39,163 nucleotides of DNA from a bacterium (GTDB lineage Bacteria > Elusimicrobiota > Elusimicrobia > Elusimicrobiales > UBA9959): NCBI GenBank assembly GCA_021811185.1, contig JAJZPL010000027.1:1-39163 (forward strand), written 5' to 3'. This document shows positions 24,096 through 36,100 of this stretch, one piece after another (the first letter of the stretch is position 1; every line of letters starts with the position of its first letter). The position numbers and the translations under genes are program-made. The notes beneath the pieces were generated by a model that did not search any database, had not been told where the DNA came from, and saw only the letters and a program-made list of their open reading frames with translations.

Positions 24096-25187
24096 ATGCC
24101 GGGCCTTTACGTGCACATACCTTTCTGCCGCGCCAAGTGCGGCTATTGCGATTTCGCTTCTGCGCCGGGCACGAAGGCTGAGACAGACCGGTTCCTGGAG
24201 GCGCTGGCGCTGGAAGCCGCCCGGTACCGCGGGCTGGCCGGCAGCTTCACCACGCTCTACGTCGGCGGCGGCACGCCCAGCCTGCTCTCCTCCGCGCAGC
24301 TTAAAAAACTTCTCAGCGTGGTTGAAACCCTGACCGGCCCTCTGGCCGGGCTGGCCGAAAGCACCTTCGAGGCCAACCCGGAAAGCCTGAACAGAACGAA
24401 AGCCGGGCTGCTGAAGAAAGCCGGCATCAGCCGGATAAGCCTGGGACTGCAGGCCGCCCAGGACGCGCTGCTGAAGCGCCTGGGCAGGCTGGCCATGTCA
24501 GGAGACTTCCTGAGGGCATACAAAGACCTGAGGGCCGCCGGCTTCGCCGACATCAACGCGGACCTGATGTGCGGCCTGCCCGGACAGACGGTTAAAGATT
24601 TCAAAGACTCCCTGGCCTGGCTCACGGAACTCGGGCCGGAACACGTGTCCTTCTACGCCCTGGAAGTGCATGAAGGCACGCCCTTCGCCGCGGCCGGGGT
24701 TAAAGAGGCGCCGGACCTGGCGGCGGACATGTACGAAGCCGGGGCGGCCGCCCTGGAAGCGGCCGGCTACACGCAATACGAGATCTCCAACTTCGCGAAA
24801 CCCGGCCGGGAAGCGCGGCATAACCTGAACTACTGGGAGCAGGGCGCCTACCTGGGGCTGGGCCCGGCCGCCGCCTCCTACCTGGCCGGCGAACGCCGGG
24901 CGAACACCCCGGACAGGGCGAAGTACGTGAGAACCGCCCTGGCGGGTTCGGAAATTCCTTTGCAGTACCGCGAAACCCTGACCGGGCGCGCGAAGAAGGC
25001 CGAACGGCTCATGCTGGGGCTGCGCAAGGTTTCCGGAATTGAACTGCCGGACGATATATTTATAGAATTCAAAGAGGAGCTGGGCAGGCTGTTCGCGGCG
25101 GGGCTCCTCGAGAAAAGCGGCGGGCTTGTCAGGATAAAGAAAGACCGCCTTTACGTCTCGAACGCCGTTTTCAGGGAATTCGTTTAA
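24096..25187 (+). CDS. hemW: HemW-type radical SAM protein (heme chaperone)
   Basis: 363 residues. The N-terminus MPGLYVHIPFCRAKCGYCDF holds the radical-SAM CxxxCxxC site followed by C-D-F, typical of HemW (formerly annotated as an oxygen-independent coproporphyrinogen oxidase). Next come the glycine motif YVGGGTPSLLS, ESTFEANPESL, RISLGLQ, LMCGLPGQ, FYALEVHEGTPFA, YEISNFAKPG and the HemW marker ARHNLNYW followed by GLGPAA. The C-terminal winged part (LMLGLRKVSGIELPDD) is complete. It binds a 4Fe-4S cluster and heme in the cytoplasm. There is no Shine-Dalgarno sequence, and the start sits at the expected transcription start. Two small membrane-protein genes follow. Confidence 0.94.
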   Translation: MPGLYVHIPFCRAKCGYCDFASAPGTKAETDRFLEALALEAARYRGLAGSFTTLYVGGGTPSLLSSAQLKKLLSVVETLTGPLAGLAESTFEANPESLNRTKAGLLKKAGISRISLGLQAAQDALLKRLGRLAMSGDFLRAYKDLRAAGFADINADLMCGLPGQTVKDFKDSLAWLTELGPEHVSFYALEVHEGTPFAAAGVKEAPDLAADMYEAGAAALEAAGYTQYEISNFAKPGREARHNLNYWEQGAYLGLGPAAASYLAGERRANTPDRAKYVRTALAGSEIPLQYRETLTGRAKKAERLMLGLRKVSGIELPDDIFIEFKEELGRLFAAGLLEKSGGLVRIKKDRLYVSNAVFREFV

Positions 25188-25245
25188 CGGGAGAGCGGCC
25201 ACGCCGCAGGGTTCAGCAAAGAGCCGGGAAAGATAAAGGCCTAAA

Positions 25246-25542
25246 ATGAGCGACCGCAAATTCTGGATACGCAAAGACCGGGAGCAATATTTCCTGAGCG
25301 GCGTCATCATTACCTGCATCTTAGGCGGCTTCATCTCCTCCTATTGGCACTTCACCGACCGCATAACCGTGCGCCAGGATATCAAGATAAAGAACTGGAA
25401 AACCCACGAATCCGAGCAGAAGAAGCTTAAAGATCTGCAGTACACCCCCTCCAAGCTCAAGGTAGGGGGCACGCAGTATTACCGCATGGATAACGATACT
25501 ATCCCTTCGGTCCCGAAGTTGGGTGAAAATGAAGGCAATTAA
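25246..25542 (+). CDS. Small single-pass membrane protein, unknown
   Basis: 98 residues. A basic N-terminus (MSDRKFWIRKDREQYF) is followed by one membrane helix (residues about 18-35, GVIITCILGGFISSYWHF) and a charged tail (RQDIKIKNWKTHESEQKKLK). The 3' end overlaps the next gene by 14 nt, so they are probably translated together. It lies 58 nt after hemW. I recognise no family. Confidence 0.7.
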   Translation: MSDRKFWIRKDREQYFLSGVIITCILGGFISSYWHFTDRITVRQDIKIKNWKTHESEQKKLKDLQYTPSKLKVGGTQYYRMDNDTIPSVPKLGENEGN

Positions 25543-26158
25543 GCTCCTCTTCCCGGCCGCGCTGGCGCTGTCCGCGGCGGCTTTTTGCCCGCCTTCCGCG
25601 CGGGCGCAGATCGACACCCCCGCGGAGGAACAGTCCTTCGACTACACTCCGGGCGCCGGGGAGCAGACGCCTAAAATAGCGCAGCCCGTGGCGGAAACCA
25701 CGTACGAAGACGCCGAGATAGTGAACCATCCCGTTTATGGCATCCTGATCCTCTCCAAATCCAGGTGGAAGAACTGGGTGGGCCGCGCCCTGTACCTGGC
25801 CCTGATAAACATAGCGCTCCTGGCCATAATCCTGTCCCTTTCCAAGACCGAGGAATACAACATCATCATAGGCTACATACTTTCAGGCGCCAGCATGACG
25901 GTATCCTTCTGGACCTTCTTATGCGCGGTCCTGATCTTCCAGCTGAAATCGTCGGCCTGGCTGTATGTCCTGCCGGTCTCGCTGGTCACGGCGGGCGCGG
26001 GCTACATAGTGCTCATGAAAATAAAGAAGTCGGACATCTCGCTGACCGAGCTGAAAGAAACTTTCCAGAAAATGCGCGCCGCCCCACGCGAGGACCAGCG
26101 CCTGGCCTCGGTGGACGGCTCCCCCGGCGACTGGCCCGACCAGGACTTCCTGAAATAA
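25529..26158 (+). CDS. Polytopic membrane protein with signal peptide, unknown
   Basis: 209 residues from ATG 25529; a GTG two codons earlier is the alternative. Signal peptide MKAIKLLFPAALALSAAAFC then PPSARAQ, an acidic periplasmic stretch to about residue 85, then three or four membrane helices (ALYLALINIALLAIILSLSK, YNIIIGYILSGASMTVSFWT, WTFLCAVLIFQLK, WLYVLPVSLVTAGAGYIVLM) and a charged cytoplasmic tail ending DWPDQDFLK. It overlaps the preceding small membrane-protein gene, which suggests a functional pair. A bidirectional terminator follows. No family recognised. Confidence 0.75.
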   Translation: MKAIKLLFPAALALSAAAFCPPSARAQIDTPAEEQSFDYTPGAGEQTPKIAQPVAETTYEDAEIVNHPVYGILILSKSRWKNWVGRALYLALINIALLAIILSLSKTEEYNIIIGYILSGASMTVSFWTFLCAVLIFQLKSSAWLYVLPVSLVTAGAGYIVLMKIKKSDISLTELKETFQKMRAAPREDQRLASVDGSPGDWPDQDFLK

Positions 26159-26163
26159 GTGAA

Positions 26164-26196
26164 AATAAGAAGAGCCGCTTAGCGGCTCTTCTTATT
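26164..26196. terminator. Bidirectional terminator between convergent genes
   Basis: A perfect 15-bp stem (AATAAGAAGAGCCGC with GCGGCTCTTCTTATT) with a TTA loop separates the plus-strand gene ending at 26158 from the minus-strand gene ending at 26212. The A/T-rich stem bases give T-rich tails on both strands. Confidence 0.85.
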
Positions 26197-26211
26197 CGCG
26201 CCGCAGTTCCT

Positions 26212-27141
26212 TTAGAACTGCAGCCAGACGCCGAACCGGTGGACGCTCCCGAGGTCCCCGAACGGCAGGAAAGCGTAATCCACGCCCAGCCCAGCCACTT
26301 TCACCCCGAACCCGAGGCTGAGGCCTACCGCCGCGCCGAGGTTGGCAGTATCGTAGCCGAACTTGTAGCCGCCGCGCAGCGCGAAGGCTTTGCGGAACCA
26401 GTACTCGGCCCCTACGGACGGGTAGAACTTCTCGTCCTGCAGGTATTCGCTGATCTCGGCCGTAACGTTAAGGTCCGGCGAAGCTTTATAAAGAGCCCCG
26501 GCGCGCAGGTTCAGCGGCAAAGGGTCGGATTCTTCTTCGAACTTCATCCTGGTCCCGAGGTTCTGCACCACCAGAGAAAGGTTCATTTTCCTGGTAGCGC
26601 GGTAGAGCAGCCCCGCGTCCACGGCGGCGGCGAAAGCCGTCTTCGAATCTATCGCGGACCGTATGAACTTCACCGAGAAGCCCCCGTCCAGGCCCTTGAT
26701 GGACTCGGGGATAAGATCCGCTTCCGCGTAGGCCAGCGTAACGGCCAGGTCGCTGGCGCTGAAGCTGCCCAGGTCCGGCACCGCGCCCGCCGTATCGGTG
26801 AGGCCGCGCTTGTCCAGGCCCCCCACGGTAGTGAAGGTGGCGCCGAAACCGAAACGGTTCCCCCCGGCGTTCCCGGCGTAGGAAAGGTTCCCCATCTTGG
26901 CGTCCTGCAGGTAGGAACTAAAGTCCACCGCGGCCTCCTGCCCCCCGAACTGGGCCAGGCCGGCCGGGTTCACGAAAATGGCCCCCGAGTCGTTGGCCAG
27001 GGCGCTGAAGGCGCCCGCCATGCCCACCGCCCGCGGGCTCATGGCGGCCTTAAGGAAGGGCGCTGCGGTAGTGCCCGCCCCCGACGCGTAAGCCGCCGCC
27101 GGCAGAGCCAGCGCCGCGGAAAGAATGAATATTTTTCTCAT
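26212..27141 (-). CDS. PorV/PorQ-family outer-membrane beta-barrel protein
   Basis: 309 residues. Signal peptide MRKIFILSAALALPAAAYAS. The N-terminal signature of the PorV/PorQ group is clear: GTTAAPFLKAAMSPRAVGMA followed by AFSALANDSGAIFVNPAGLA. The rest is alternating beta strands typical of a FadL-like barrel (RFGFGATFTTVGGLD, LNVTAEISEYLQDE, FALRGGYKFGYD, FGVKVAGLGVDYAF), ending in VWLQF with C-terminal Phe as in outer-membrane barrels. In Bacteroidota PorV helps type IX secretion clients at the cell surface. Here it lies directly downstream (26 nt) of the giant protein with a T9SS/FlgD-like C-terminal domain, so a role in its export or attachment is inferred. Last gene of the operon. 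Confidence 0.88.
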   Translation of the reverse strand: MRKIFILSAALALPAAAYASGAGTTAAPFLKAAMSPRAVGMAGAFSALANDSGAIFVNPAGLAQFGGQEAAVDFSSYLQDAKMGNLSYAGNAGGNRFGFGATFTTVGGLDKRGLTDTAGAVPDLGSFSASDLAVTLAYAEADLIPESIKGLDGGFSVKFIRSAIDSKTAFAAAVDAGLLYRATRKMNLSLVVQNLGTRMKFEEESDPLPLNLRAGALYKASPDLNVTAEISEYLQDEKFYPSVGAEYWFRKAFALRGGYKFGYDTANLGAAVGLSLGFGVKVAGLGVDYAFLPFGDLGSVHRFGVWLQF

Positions 27142-27167
27142 AAGGTTACCTCAAATCCGGCCGGCCG

Positions 27168-30100
27168 CTACTTTATGATCGCCATCTTGTGCGCCTTGGA
27201 GCCCAGCTTCTTGCCGTCCTGGAAGGCCAGCATGAAATACACCCCGGAAGCGCACTTGGAGCCGTTGTCGTTGCGGCCGTCCCACTCGGAATAATACACC
27301 TGGTTCCCCTCGCGCTGCCCTTCGTCGATGGTGCGCACCTTCTCGCCGGCCAGGTTGTAGATCACGAACTTCAGGCTCCCCGACTTGCCGGCGGGCAGGT
27401 TGTATTTTATCAGCGTGCCGTTCGTGGGATAGGCTGCCCCAAGTATAGCCTGGCCGTCGGAGCTGACGTTGACCGTTTTGGCCTTCAGGCTGAACGGGTT
27501 GGGCATGTTGTAGACCTCGAACGCGGCGCTGAAAGCGGCGGTGCCGGTGGCCGGCTTGGCGGTGAACACCGCGAACTTGCCGGACTGGGTCGAGGAGGTA
27601 GTGGAGCTCGGCACGTACCTGCCGTTCCGCACGGCGCTCATGTGGAACTGCTTGCGCGCCAGCGGCGTGTTCAGGCCTTCGGTGCCCAGGTAGGCCCCGT
27701 CAAGGCTGTTCACGTCCACGGAAACCACGCCGGTCATCGGGTCCACCGTGTAGTCGCCGGGAACCTCCTTCCACTGGCCGGAGGCCTCGTCGTACTGGTA
27801 GATGCGCAGGCCGGTAGTGTTGAGCGCCCGCTCCTTGTCGTATTTAAGGGTCAGGGTGAAGGGCTTGTTCGGCTGGGCGTTGGAGAGGTCCATATTGTAG
27901 ACCTCCGAAGCCATCAGGTCCTTGATAGCGGACGTGAGCGTAACGTTGCCCTTGGCGGTCTTTACCGTCCGCACCGAGGGCAGCGCGCTGAAGAAGCCGC
28001 CCACCAGGTTGGAGAAATCGGCCGTCCCGGACGACGTGGTAATGGCGCCGGCGTCCAGTTCTATGCCGGAATACTCCTCCGTCTCCTGGTCCATCACGAT
28101 CTCGCCGCCGGCGATGGCCGCGTCCTGGATGTACTGTTCGGTCTTGGCGTCGTTGGTCTGGTCGTAAAGGATGCTCTTCTCCATGCGGTTATCGCCGTCG
28201 CCCGCCGCCACGTAGACGGTATAATACTGCTGGTTGGACGAAACCGTGAACTGGCCCAGGTAGCTGTTGTTGGCGCCGGGCACCAGCGCCAGGCTCACCG
28301 CCGAGGTGGCCGTGTAAACGCCGCCGGTATTATAACGGCAGGAAGGCGTGGTCACCAGCGCCTTGGGACTGGTTATCACCACGTCCACCTTGCTTACGGA
28401 ATCCGGGGATTTGCGCACCTTTACCATTACCTGCGGCGGGATGTCCCGCAGCACGATATCGTCCACCACCGTATTGCCGTTGATCGCCGTCACCTCTATG
28501 GTGGCGGGCAGTTTGCCCTCCATGAAGGCCGACACCTTGTAGAGGTGGCCCATTACTATGCCGGTAAGCTCGTAGGAACCATCCTCCGAGGTCTGCGCGT
28601 CTATCTTGGGCAGGTAGGCCGAGGGCGACGCCACGTTCAGGGTCTCGTCGTAGGCCACCAGCCTGATCCCCTGGCTGGTGGAGGGCGACGGGAACTTGCC
28701 CAGGTAGACCTTGCCGCTTATTTTGGATTCGGTGGGCACCATGAAGAACTGGAAGGCGGCCGCGTCGTTGCCGGCCAGGCCCGTCTTCCTGCCGGTCTTC
28801 ACAAAGCCGTCCTTGGTGAGTTCCAGCCGGTAAATGCCGGCCGGCAGGTTGGCGAAGGAGAAGGCGCCGGAAGAATCCGTGACCGCGAACTTCTCCACGG
28901 TGCGGTGCTTAAGGTAGACCCGGACGTTGGACAGGGCTTCGCCGGTGGCGGAACTCTTCACCACGCCGGAAATAGCGCTGACCACCAGCGACTGCGCGTC
29001 GAAGTCGAAGTTATAATTCTCGTCGGCCGGCAGCTGGATCTCCTTGGCCACCACAGGGTAGTTGGGGTTTACGAACACCGCCGTGTAGCGGCCGGGAGGC
29101 ACGCCCCACACCAGGTAGCGCAGCGGGTTGGCGACAAGCGCGTCCAGCACCAGCGCCTTGTCTTTTTCCTTTATGCCGTTCTCGAAAGCCACGATGGCAG
29201 TTTCGTCCGGCATGGCATGGCCGAAGCCCTTAAGGTCGCCCGCCGTGTCATAAAGCATCACGGCCGGGATCAGCGGCATTATTTCCGAGTCGAAGTTGGC
29301 GAAGATCTTCTCGAAGTCCTGGTCGGTGAAGATCTTGCCGCCGGTGATACGCCCGGTCATTGCGCCCTGGCCCACCGAGCCGAGCACGTTCACGGGGATA
29401 GGCTGGGCCAGCGTGCCGGGGCTGGTGTCGGATTTTTTTACCGTAACGCCGCGCTGCTGGCCTATGAAGTTGGCGAACTGGTAATAGCTCTGGGGCTTGT
29501 ACTGATCGCCGCCGCCTGGGTTATAGGCGGCGCCCACCGTCAGGTAGAAGTCGTACTGGCCGGGCACCATGTACTTCTTATCCCAGGCGGCGGTAGTTGT
29601 GCTGTAGTTGAAATAATACTGGGGCTGCTCGAAGAACAGTTCCGTGATGTTCCTCTGGTTCATGGCGAAGCCGGAAGGCACGCCTATTACGGTGTAAGTC
29701 CAGGCCGGCGTGGAGATAGCGGGCAGGCCGAAGATCTGAGGCTGCACCACCAGGCCGTCGGCCAGGGTCAGCTTGACCTCGGTGGTGTTGCCGATGCTTA
29801 CGGATACGTCGTCGAGTTCCGCGGGGGGCCACCTGAAGCCGGCGCCCTGCGGCTTTATGTAAATATCGTAAATGCCGGGCGGCACGTTGGGATACTCGAA
29901 AGAGCCGTACTGGTCTACGCTGCTGCCGTCGCTGAACTGCACGTTCTTGCCGCGCAGTTCTATATTCGCGGCGTAGTAATCAGGCGAATCGCTCCCGGTG
30001 GAGTAGTTGGGCTTGAAGTTGCTGCCGTCCGGGAACTTCAGCTGGCCCTTGAGCCCGCCGGCCCGGGTCAGGGTAAAGTCCATCCTGACCGTGTCGGTGG

Positions 30101-33100
30101 AGGTCAGTTTGGCCCCGTCGTTGAAGGAAGAAAGCATGCCCCATTCCGCGGAGTAGATCTTAACCCAGTAGTCTACGCCGGAAGACAGCGCTATGGCGTA
30201 GTTCGTGGCGTTGGAGGTAAGCGTGCCGGAGAAGGAGGTAAAACCGAGCTGCCGGTTCTGGCAGTCCCCGCTGCAATTCTGCATGGCCATTACCACTACC
30301 GGCGAGGAAGCGGGGATCTCCAGCGGGCTGGCTTCCGTTACCGTATAGGTGGTAACAAAGGTCAGCTTGCCGTAAAGGGCGCCTAGGCTGTTGGCGCCGG
30401 TGGGCGCGAGGTTGAACTGCAGGTTGTTGGCAGCCAGGCAATTGCCCGCCGTATCCAGCACCCACACGCGGCCGGGCAGGCACTGGTTGCCGGCGGGGAG
30501 GGAGGGCATGCGCGCGGAGTCCGAAGAGACGGTGACGCGCAGATTGTCGGAATCGGAAAACGGATCGTTGCCGGAGTTAAGATCGCGCCAGTTGCCCATG
30601 AATTCGGCGTTCAGGCGCACATTCCCGTCGGTAAGCCCGGTTACGGTAAAGGAACCGTCGGCCCCGGTCTTAACTTTGGCGTCGGTGCGGATGCCGGAAT
30701 TATTAAGGCTGGAGTACGAGTCCGTGCCGGTAACCCAGTTGGAGTCGCCGTACACCATTACGCTGGCGTTAGGCAGCGGCACGCCGTTATATTTCAGCAC
30801 GCCCGTCAGCGTGTAAGTGGCGAGGTCCACCATATAGTCCCGCGTGACCGTATAGGCGGGCGTTGAAACGCATATTCCCCACGCCGCGGCCATGGAGCAG
30901 TCGCTGCCGCCGTACTCGCTTAAATTGCTGTACCCCTGCTTTTTTATTTCCAGGCTGTAACTGCTGGTGGAGAGCGGAATATTGTTGAATACCGCCCGCC
31001 CGTTCACGTCGGTAAGGTTCTCGTAGGCGACGGTCTTGACCCAGCAGGGAGCTCCGGAACAGTTGGTGGTGCCGTCCAGCCCCCATTTGGAGATCTCCAC
31101 GCGCGCTCCCTCGATGGGAGCGCCCCAGGTCGAGCGCACCACGCCCTGGAAGGACGGCGGAATGGTGGAACCGCCCACGGTATAACCCACCATGGCCACG
31201 GCGCTGGTCATGTCCACGGTATAACTGGAAACGCCCGGGAAAGGCTGGGTCAGGTACAGCATGAAGGCCTTGTTCTTGCCGGGGACGCTGATATTGAAGC
31301 CGTAGACCCCGCCGTCGGCGGGCGGCACATTATGCAGCGTGATAGAGGTGCTGAAGGAAGTGGACTTGGCCACCCCGTAGGCGGCCTTGTCGCCGTTCAT
31401 GGAGTAGAAGACCTCGCCCATCAGGTAATCCCCGGCTACCAGGCCGGAGGAGACGAACACGTTCAGCGTATAACCCGGCTCGGCCGCGCTCTTGCGGTAC
31501 AACCGGAACTGCTTCGTGGTGTCGCCGGTCAGGTTCACCATGAAGGAGCCGTACGGGTCCATCAGCTGGTCCTTCATCGTAGGCTTAAAGCCAGGGGTAG
31601 AAATACCGACGAAATACTGCATGCCCGCGGGCAGGCGCGCGCTGAAATAGCCCGAGGCGCTGGCGCTGCCTATGACCATCAGCTCCGGGTTGACGCCGCC
31701 GCTCTGGTCGAAGGGCATTATGATCACCGGCACGCCGTCGGCGTAAGCCCCCGTGGTGCCTGAAGTTATATAAATGGACAGCAGCGGATTGCTGTTAGAG
31801 AAGATAAGTTGTTTGTAGCGGTAAACGCCGAAACCGCCGTTCATTTCGCCGGTGGCGTAAACATAGCCGGCGGTATCCACGTGAATGTCCCAACCGCGCT
31901 CGTAGGAGGAAACTCCCCCGTTAAAGGACTTGGTCCAGATGATGCCCCCGTCGGAGCCGAACTTGCGGATAAAGAGGTTCTCGCCCTGATTGATATCCCA
32001 GCGGGACTCCGAGCCGGTCACGTAGACGCTGCCCATGGAATCCAGCGCGACATTGCCGGCCGTATCGTAACTGTTGGCCGGATCGTTATAGGTGCTGACC
32101 CAAACCTCGGCGAGCGCCGGGTTAAATTTGCGCAGCACGATATCCGAACCGGTCTCCATGCCGCTATAGACCGAAGCGGAGACGTACACATTCCCCAGGC
32201 CGTCCACGGCAAGACCGCCGCCCTGGTCCCAATTACTGCCGGCACCGGAGATAACGGCGGTGGACAGCGCGAGCAGCTGGGGGTCCAGCTTGGTCACAAA
32301 AGCGTCCCCGCCCGTGGCGGAGTTGTTTATGTTGCCGGTAACATAAAGCAGGGAATTGGTGCTGTCATAGACTACATTGGTAATTTCATTGCCCCACGAG
32401 ACGCTGTCGCCGTACAGCGCCGCGGCGGTAAGCTGCACCCCGTCGGCGTTGGTCTTCACTATATACGCGTAACTGGCGCTGACCGGGGGCGCGGGCTGCG
32501 CGCTGCCGCCCAGGTAGATATTGCCGGCGTCGTCGGTGGTTACCCCGTAGCCGTAATCGTAGTTCAGGTCGAAGTCGTAGTTGCGGCTCCAGAGCAGCTG
32601 GCCCGCGCTATTGTACTTCACGGCCAGGATGTCGTTCCGGGTTGCGCTTTCCCATGAGCCGCGGGTACCGGCCACTATTATGCTGCCGGCGCGGTCCACG
32701 GTAACGGCGTAGGCCTGGAGATCCTCGTTCTGGCGGCCGGCGAAGAATTTCGTCCAGGCAACGGCCATAGTGGGGAGGTATTTGCGCAGCACGAACATAC
32801 TGCCGCCGGCTGCCGTCCCCCCCGCGGTCGCGCCGCCCCAGTAGTTGGAGACGGTATAGAGGTTGCCCGCGGCGTCGCGGGCGGACTTGTTGCGCCAGCT
32901 GTAGGAGTTGTTTATGCTCCACACCTTGCTGTCCGGATAGGTTACGGCGCTGTCCAGGACCGAGGGCGTATTGGCGTACGAAGTCGCCCAGCCCGTCAGT
33001 TCGCGTAAGGTCCCGTCGTAGGCCCAGCCTTTGAGATAATAATTGGGCGAGGTTATCATGCCCGTCCCGTCGCGGCTGGAATCCAGGCCGCCTACGTTAT

Positions 33101-36100
33101 AGCTCTGGTACATGCCGGAAGAGACCGGCCCGGTGGTATAGAACATGGTCTGGGCCTTGGCCTGGCTCCAGGCAAGGCCGGCGGTATACGTGCTGGCCTG
33201 GAAATAATAAGTGGAACCCGCGGCCAGGTCGTAAGGCGAGGTCCAGTAGACCTCGGCGGTGCCCGGGTAGGCGCCGGGGCGGCCGCTTACCGCGAACGAC
33301 GGGGGCAGGAAAGTGTAAATACCGGGCTTTCCCATGCTGGCGGCGGCGGAGAATATCCCCGAGCCGTCCAGCATTACGTTCCTGGCTATCTCATCGCTGC
33401 CGCCGTCGAAGGTCTTGGTCCACAGCGTCGACAGCGTGACCGGGTCAGTCTTGGCAACGCGGATATTATTGCCCTGCGTCAGGTCCATGCGGTACTCGCT
33501 GCCCGCGGTATAAAGATAGCCGCCGTAATAGGCAACGCCGTAGTTATAATCCATCATATTGCCGGCGCTGGCATAGGTGGAGGCGGCCACGAACTGCAGC
33601 GAGCCCCCATCATGGTTTATGAACTTGCCCAGCCAGGCGTCTTCGTTGGCGGCGTACAGTTTCCCTGCCACGTAGATATCGGAGTCAGGCCCGGCGGCTA
33701 CGGCGTAAGCCGCGTCAAAAGCGGGGCTGACAATGGTCTTCTGGGCAAGCACGGAATTGGAATTAAGGCCGTACTTGACAAGCAGAATATCGTCGTCGGA
33801 GGCGTTGATGCCCATACGGCCAGCCGCGTAAACGGCCGAGGTGGTTACCGCCAGCCCGTTGAAACTATTGCCCATGCTCCCGCCCGCGGCGTTAATGGTG
33901 GAGGTCCAGAGCTCAGTTCCCGAAGAGCTGTACTTCTGCAGCAGGGCGGCCCAGTTCCCGGCAGAGTAAACCTGGCCGGCCAGGTAGACGTTGCCTGAGG
34001 CGTCCAGCGCCAGGGCCTTCGCCGAATCCGTCTGCATCCCTTCGCCGGGATAGACCTTGTCCCAGAGCAGCGCGCCGTCGGGCGCTATCTTGGCGAGGTA
34101 GACATCCTGCATGGTGACAGGGTCCCTATCCACGGAACCCGCGGCGTACACTACCCCGGCCGCGTCCACAGCCAGCGAGGTTATAGTGTAGTACGGCATC
34201 GGGTTAACCGTGGGAACCGGGCTGCTGTAAAACCTGGTCCAGGCGAAACGCCCCGACACCTTGTCGTACTTGCGCAGCGCCCAGCCGCTCTCCATGTTAG
34301 CTCCGCCCATCAGGCCGAAAGCCTGGTAGATGTTGCCGTTGGGGTCCATGGCCGAAGCGAATTCCCCCATCGCGGGCCAGGCCTCGGCGTAGGTGAGCCT
34401 GGACTGAGGATAGGGAAGCACCGTATCGTTTATATACGGAGTGCGCGGGGCGGCGCTTACCGGGGCGGCGCTGAGCGGCGCCCCGTTAACCCAGACCTTG
34501 AAATAATAGACGGGGGAGGTAGGGTTCCCGAAAGGATCCGCGGAAGACTGCAGCTTCCGGACAAGGAAGCTGTCCGGCATAAAAGCCGATACGGGCCCTG
34601 TCGTAAAGCTTACCGCGCTGGCGGTGCTCCAGACCACGTTCTGGACGGGGCTGACCTGTATCTGCAAAGACGAACCGGGCGCCACGGCGGCCGGATACAT
34701 CCAGCTTAAATTTACCGTGCCGGGGAACTGGCCGGGCAAGGCGCTAAGTTGGGACGCACTACCGGCGGCGGCGGGCTGCTCGGAATAATAGCCGTATGAA
34801 TTGTTGAACTGGCCGGCGAGGTTCACGGAACCTAGGCTGCTTACGGCCACGTCGTAAAAGGCGTCGTAATTTATGGAAGCGTAGGTAAAGGTGGAAATAA
34901 GCTGGCCGTCGGCGGTGTACTTCATGTACAGCGCGTTGCCGCTCTGGCCCAGGTCCATGCGGTTTTCATAGCCCGCCGCGTGCAGCACGCCGAACTTGTC
35001 CACGGCGCAGCCGTAAAAGGCCTCGTCCTTGCTGTAGGTGGTGTACGGGTTGTCGTAGCTCCTGGTCCAGACGGGCGCCCCGGCGCTGTCGTACTTGCGC
35101 ACAAAGGCGTTGTTCCCCTGGGTCAGGGTGAATTCCGAACCGCACAGGTATACGTTCCCGTACTGGTCCGCGGTCACGCCGTAAGCCTGGTCGGAGCCGG
35201 AAGCGGGCCCGTCGTAAAGCGTGGTCCAGAGCCTGTCGCCGTTGGGCGCGTACTTCGCCAGCCACATGTCCCAGGCTTTGGGATAATTGTCCGTATACCC
35301 CGACACGTAAACATAGCCGGAGGCGTCCAGCGCCAGGGCGTTCGCTCCGGCGGAAGGGTTGGAGACCGCGGCCGTACTGTCGAAAACCCGCTCCCAGATA
35401 TTGGCGCCGGACCTGTCGTATTTCCCCAGCCAGACGTCGGTGCCGGTGCTGGTGGCGTACGCCACCGCGTAACCGGCGACGTAAAGACTGCCGGAGACAT
35501 TGTCGAAAGCCAGCGCCTTCGCGCTCTCCCAGCTGTTGGGCTGCGCGCCGGGGCGCACTTTGGCCCACAGCAGGTCGCCGTTCCTGTCGTACCTCGCGAA
35601 CATGATATCGTTGTCCGCGCCGTTGTAAAAACTGCCGCCCACGTAAACGTCCCCTGTAACCTCGTCCACGGCCACGCCGCGGCCGTAGTTATAACTGCCC
35701 TGATAGGGGCTCGCCAGGAAACGCACCCACTGGAGGGCCCCGGCGGCGTTGTATTTGCGGGTCGTCGCCTGGTAGCCATACCCGCCTACGTAGTAGCCCG
35801 TCACCAGGTAGGTATTTCCCAGGCGGTCCACGGCTACGCGCTCATTGGCGTCCCCGCTATTGTACTCGAGCGCCAGGAACCCGGCCGCGTAAGGCATGGT
35901 GCTTACCGAAGTGAAAACGGGGGTAGAGGGCGTGGCCGCGGGGCTGCCGCCTATGGGGGACATTACCGAAGCGACCTCTATCCAGATACGGAAAGTATAG
36001 GCCGGGGTCTGAACGGCGCCGGTGCCGTTAAGGCCGGTATTCAAGGCGCCTATGGTCCTGGTCAGGGTGAAGCCGCTGGGAACGGTGAACGTGGAGACGA

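Noticed and set aside
27189-30386. 1065-codon open frame on the plus strand
   Set aside because: It is antisense to the giant propeller gene, with no ribosome-binding site and no domain pattern. Long antisense frames are expected in GC-rich DNA with strong third-position bias.
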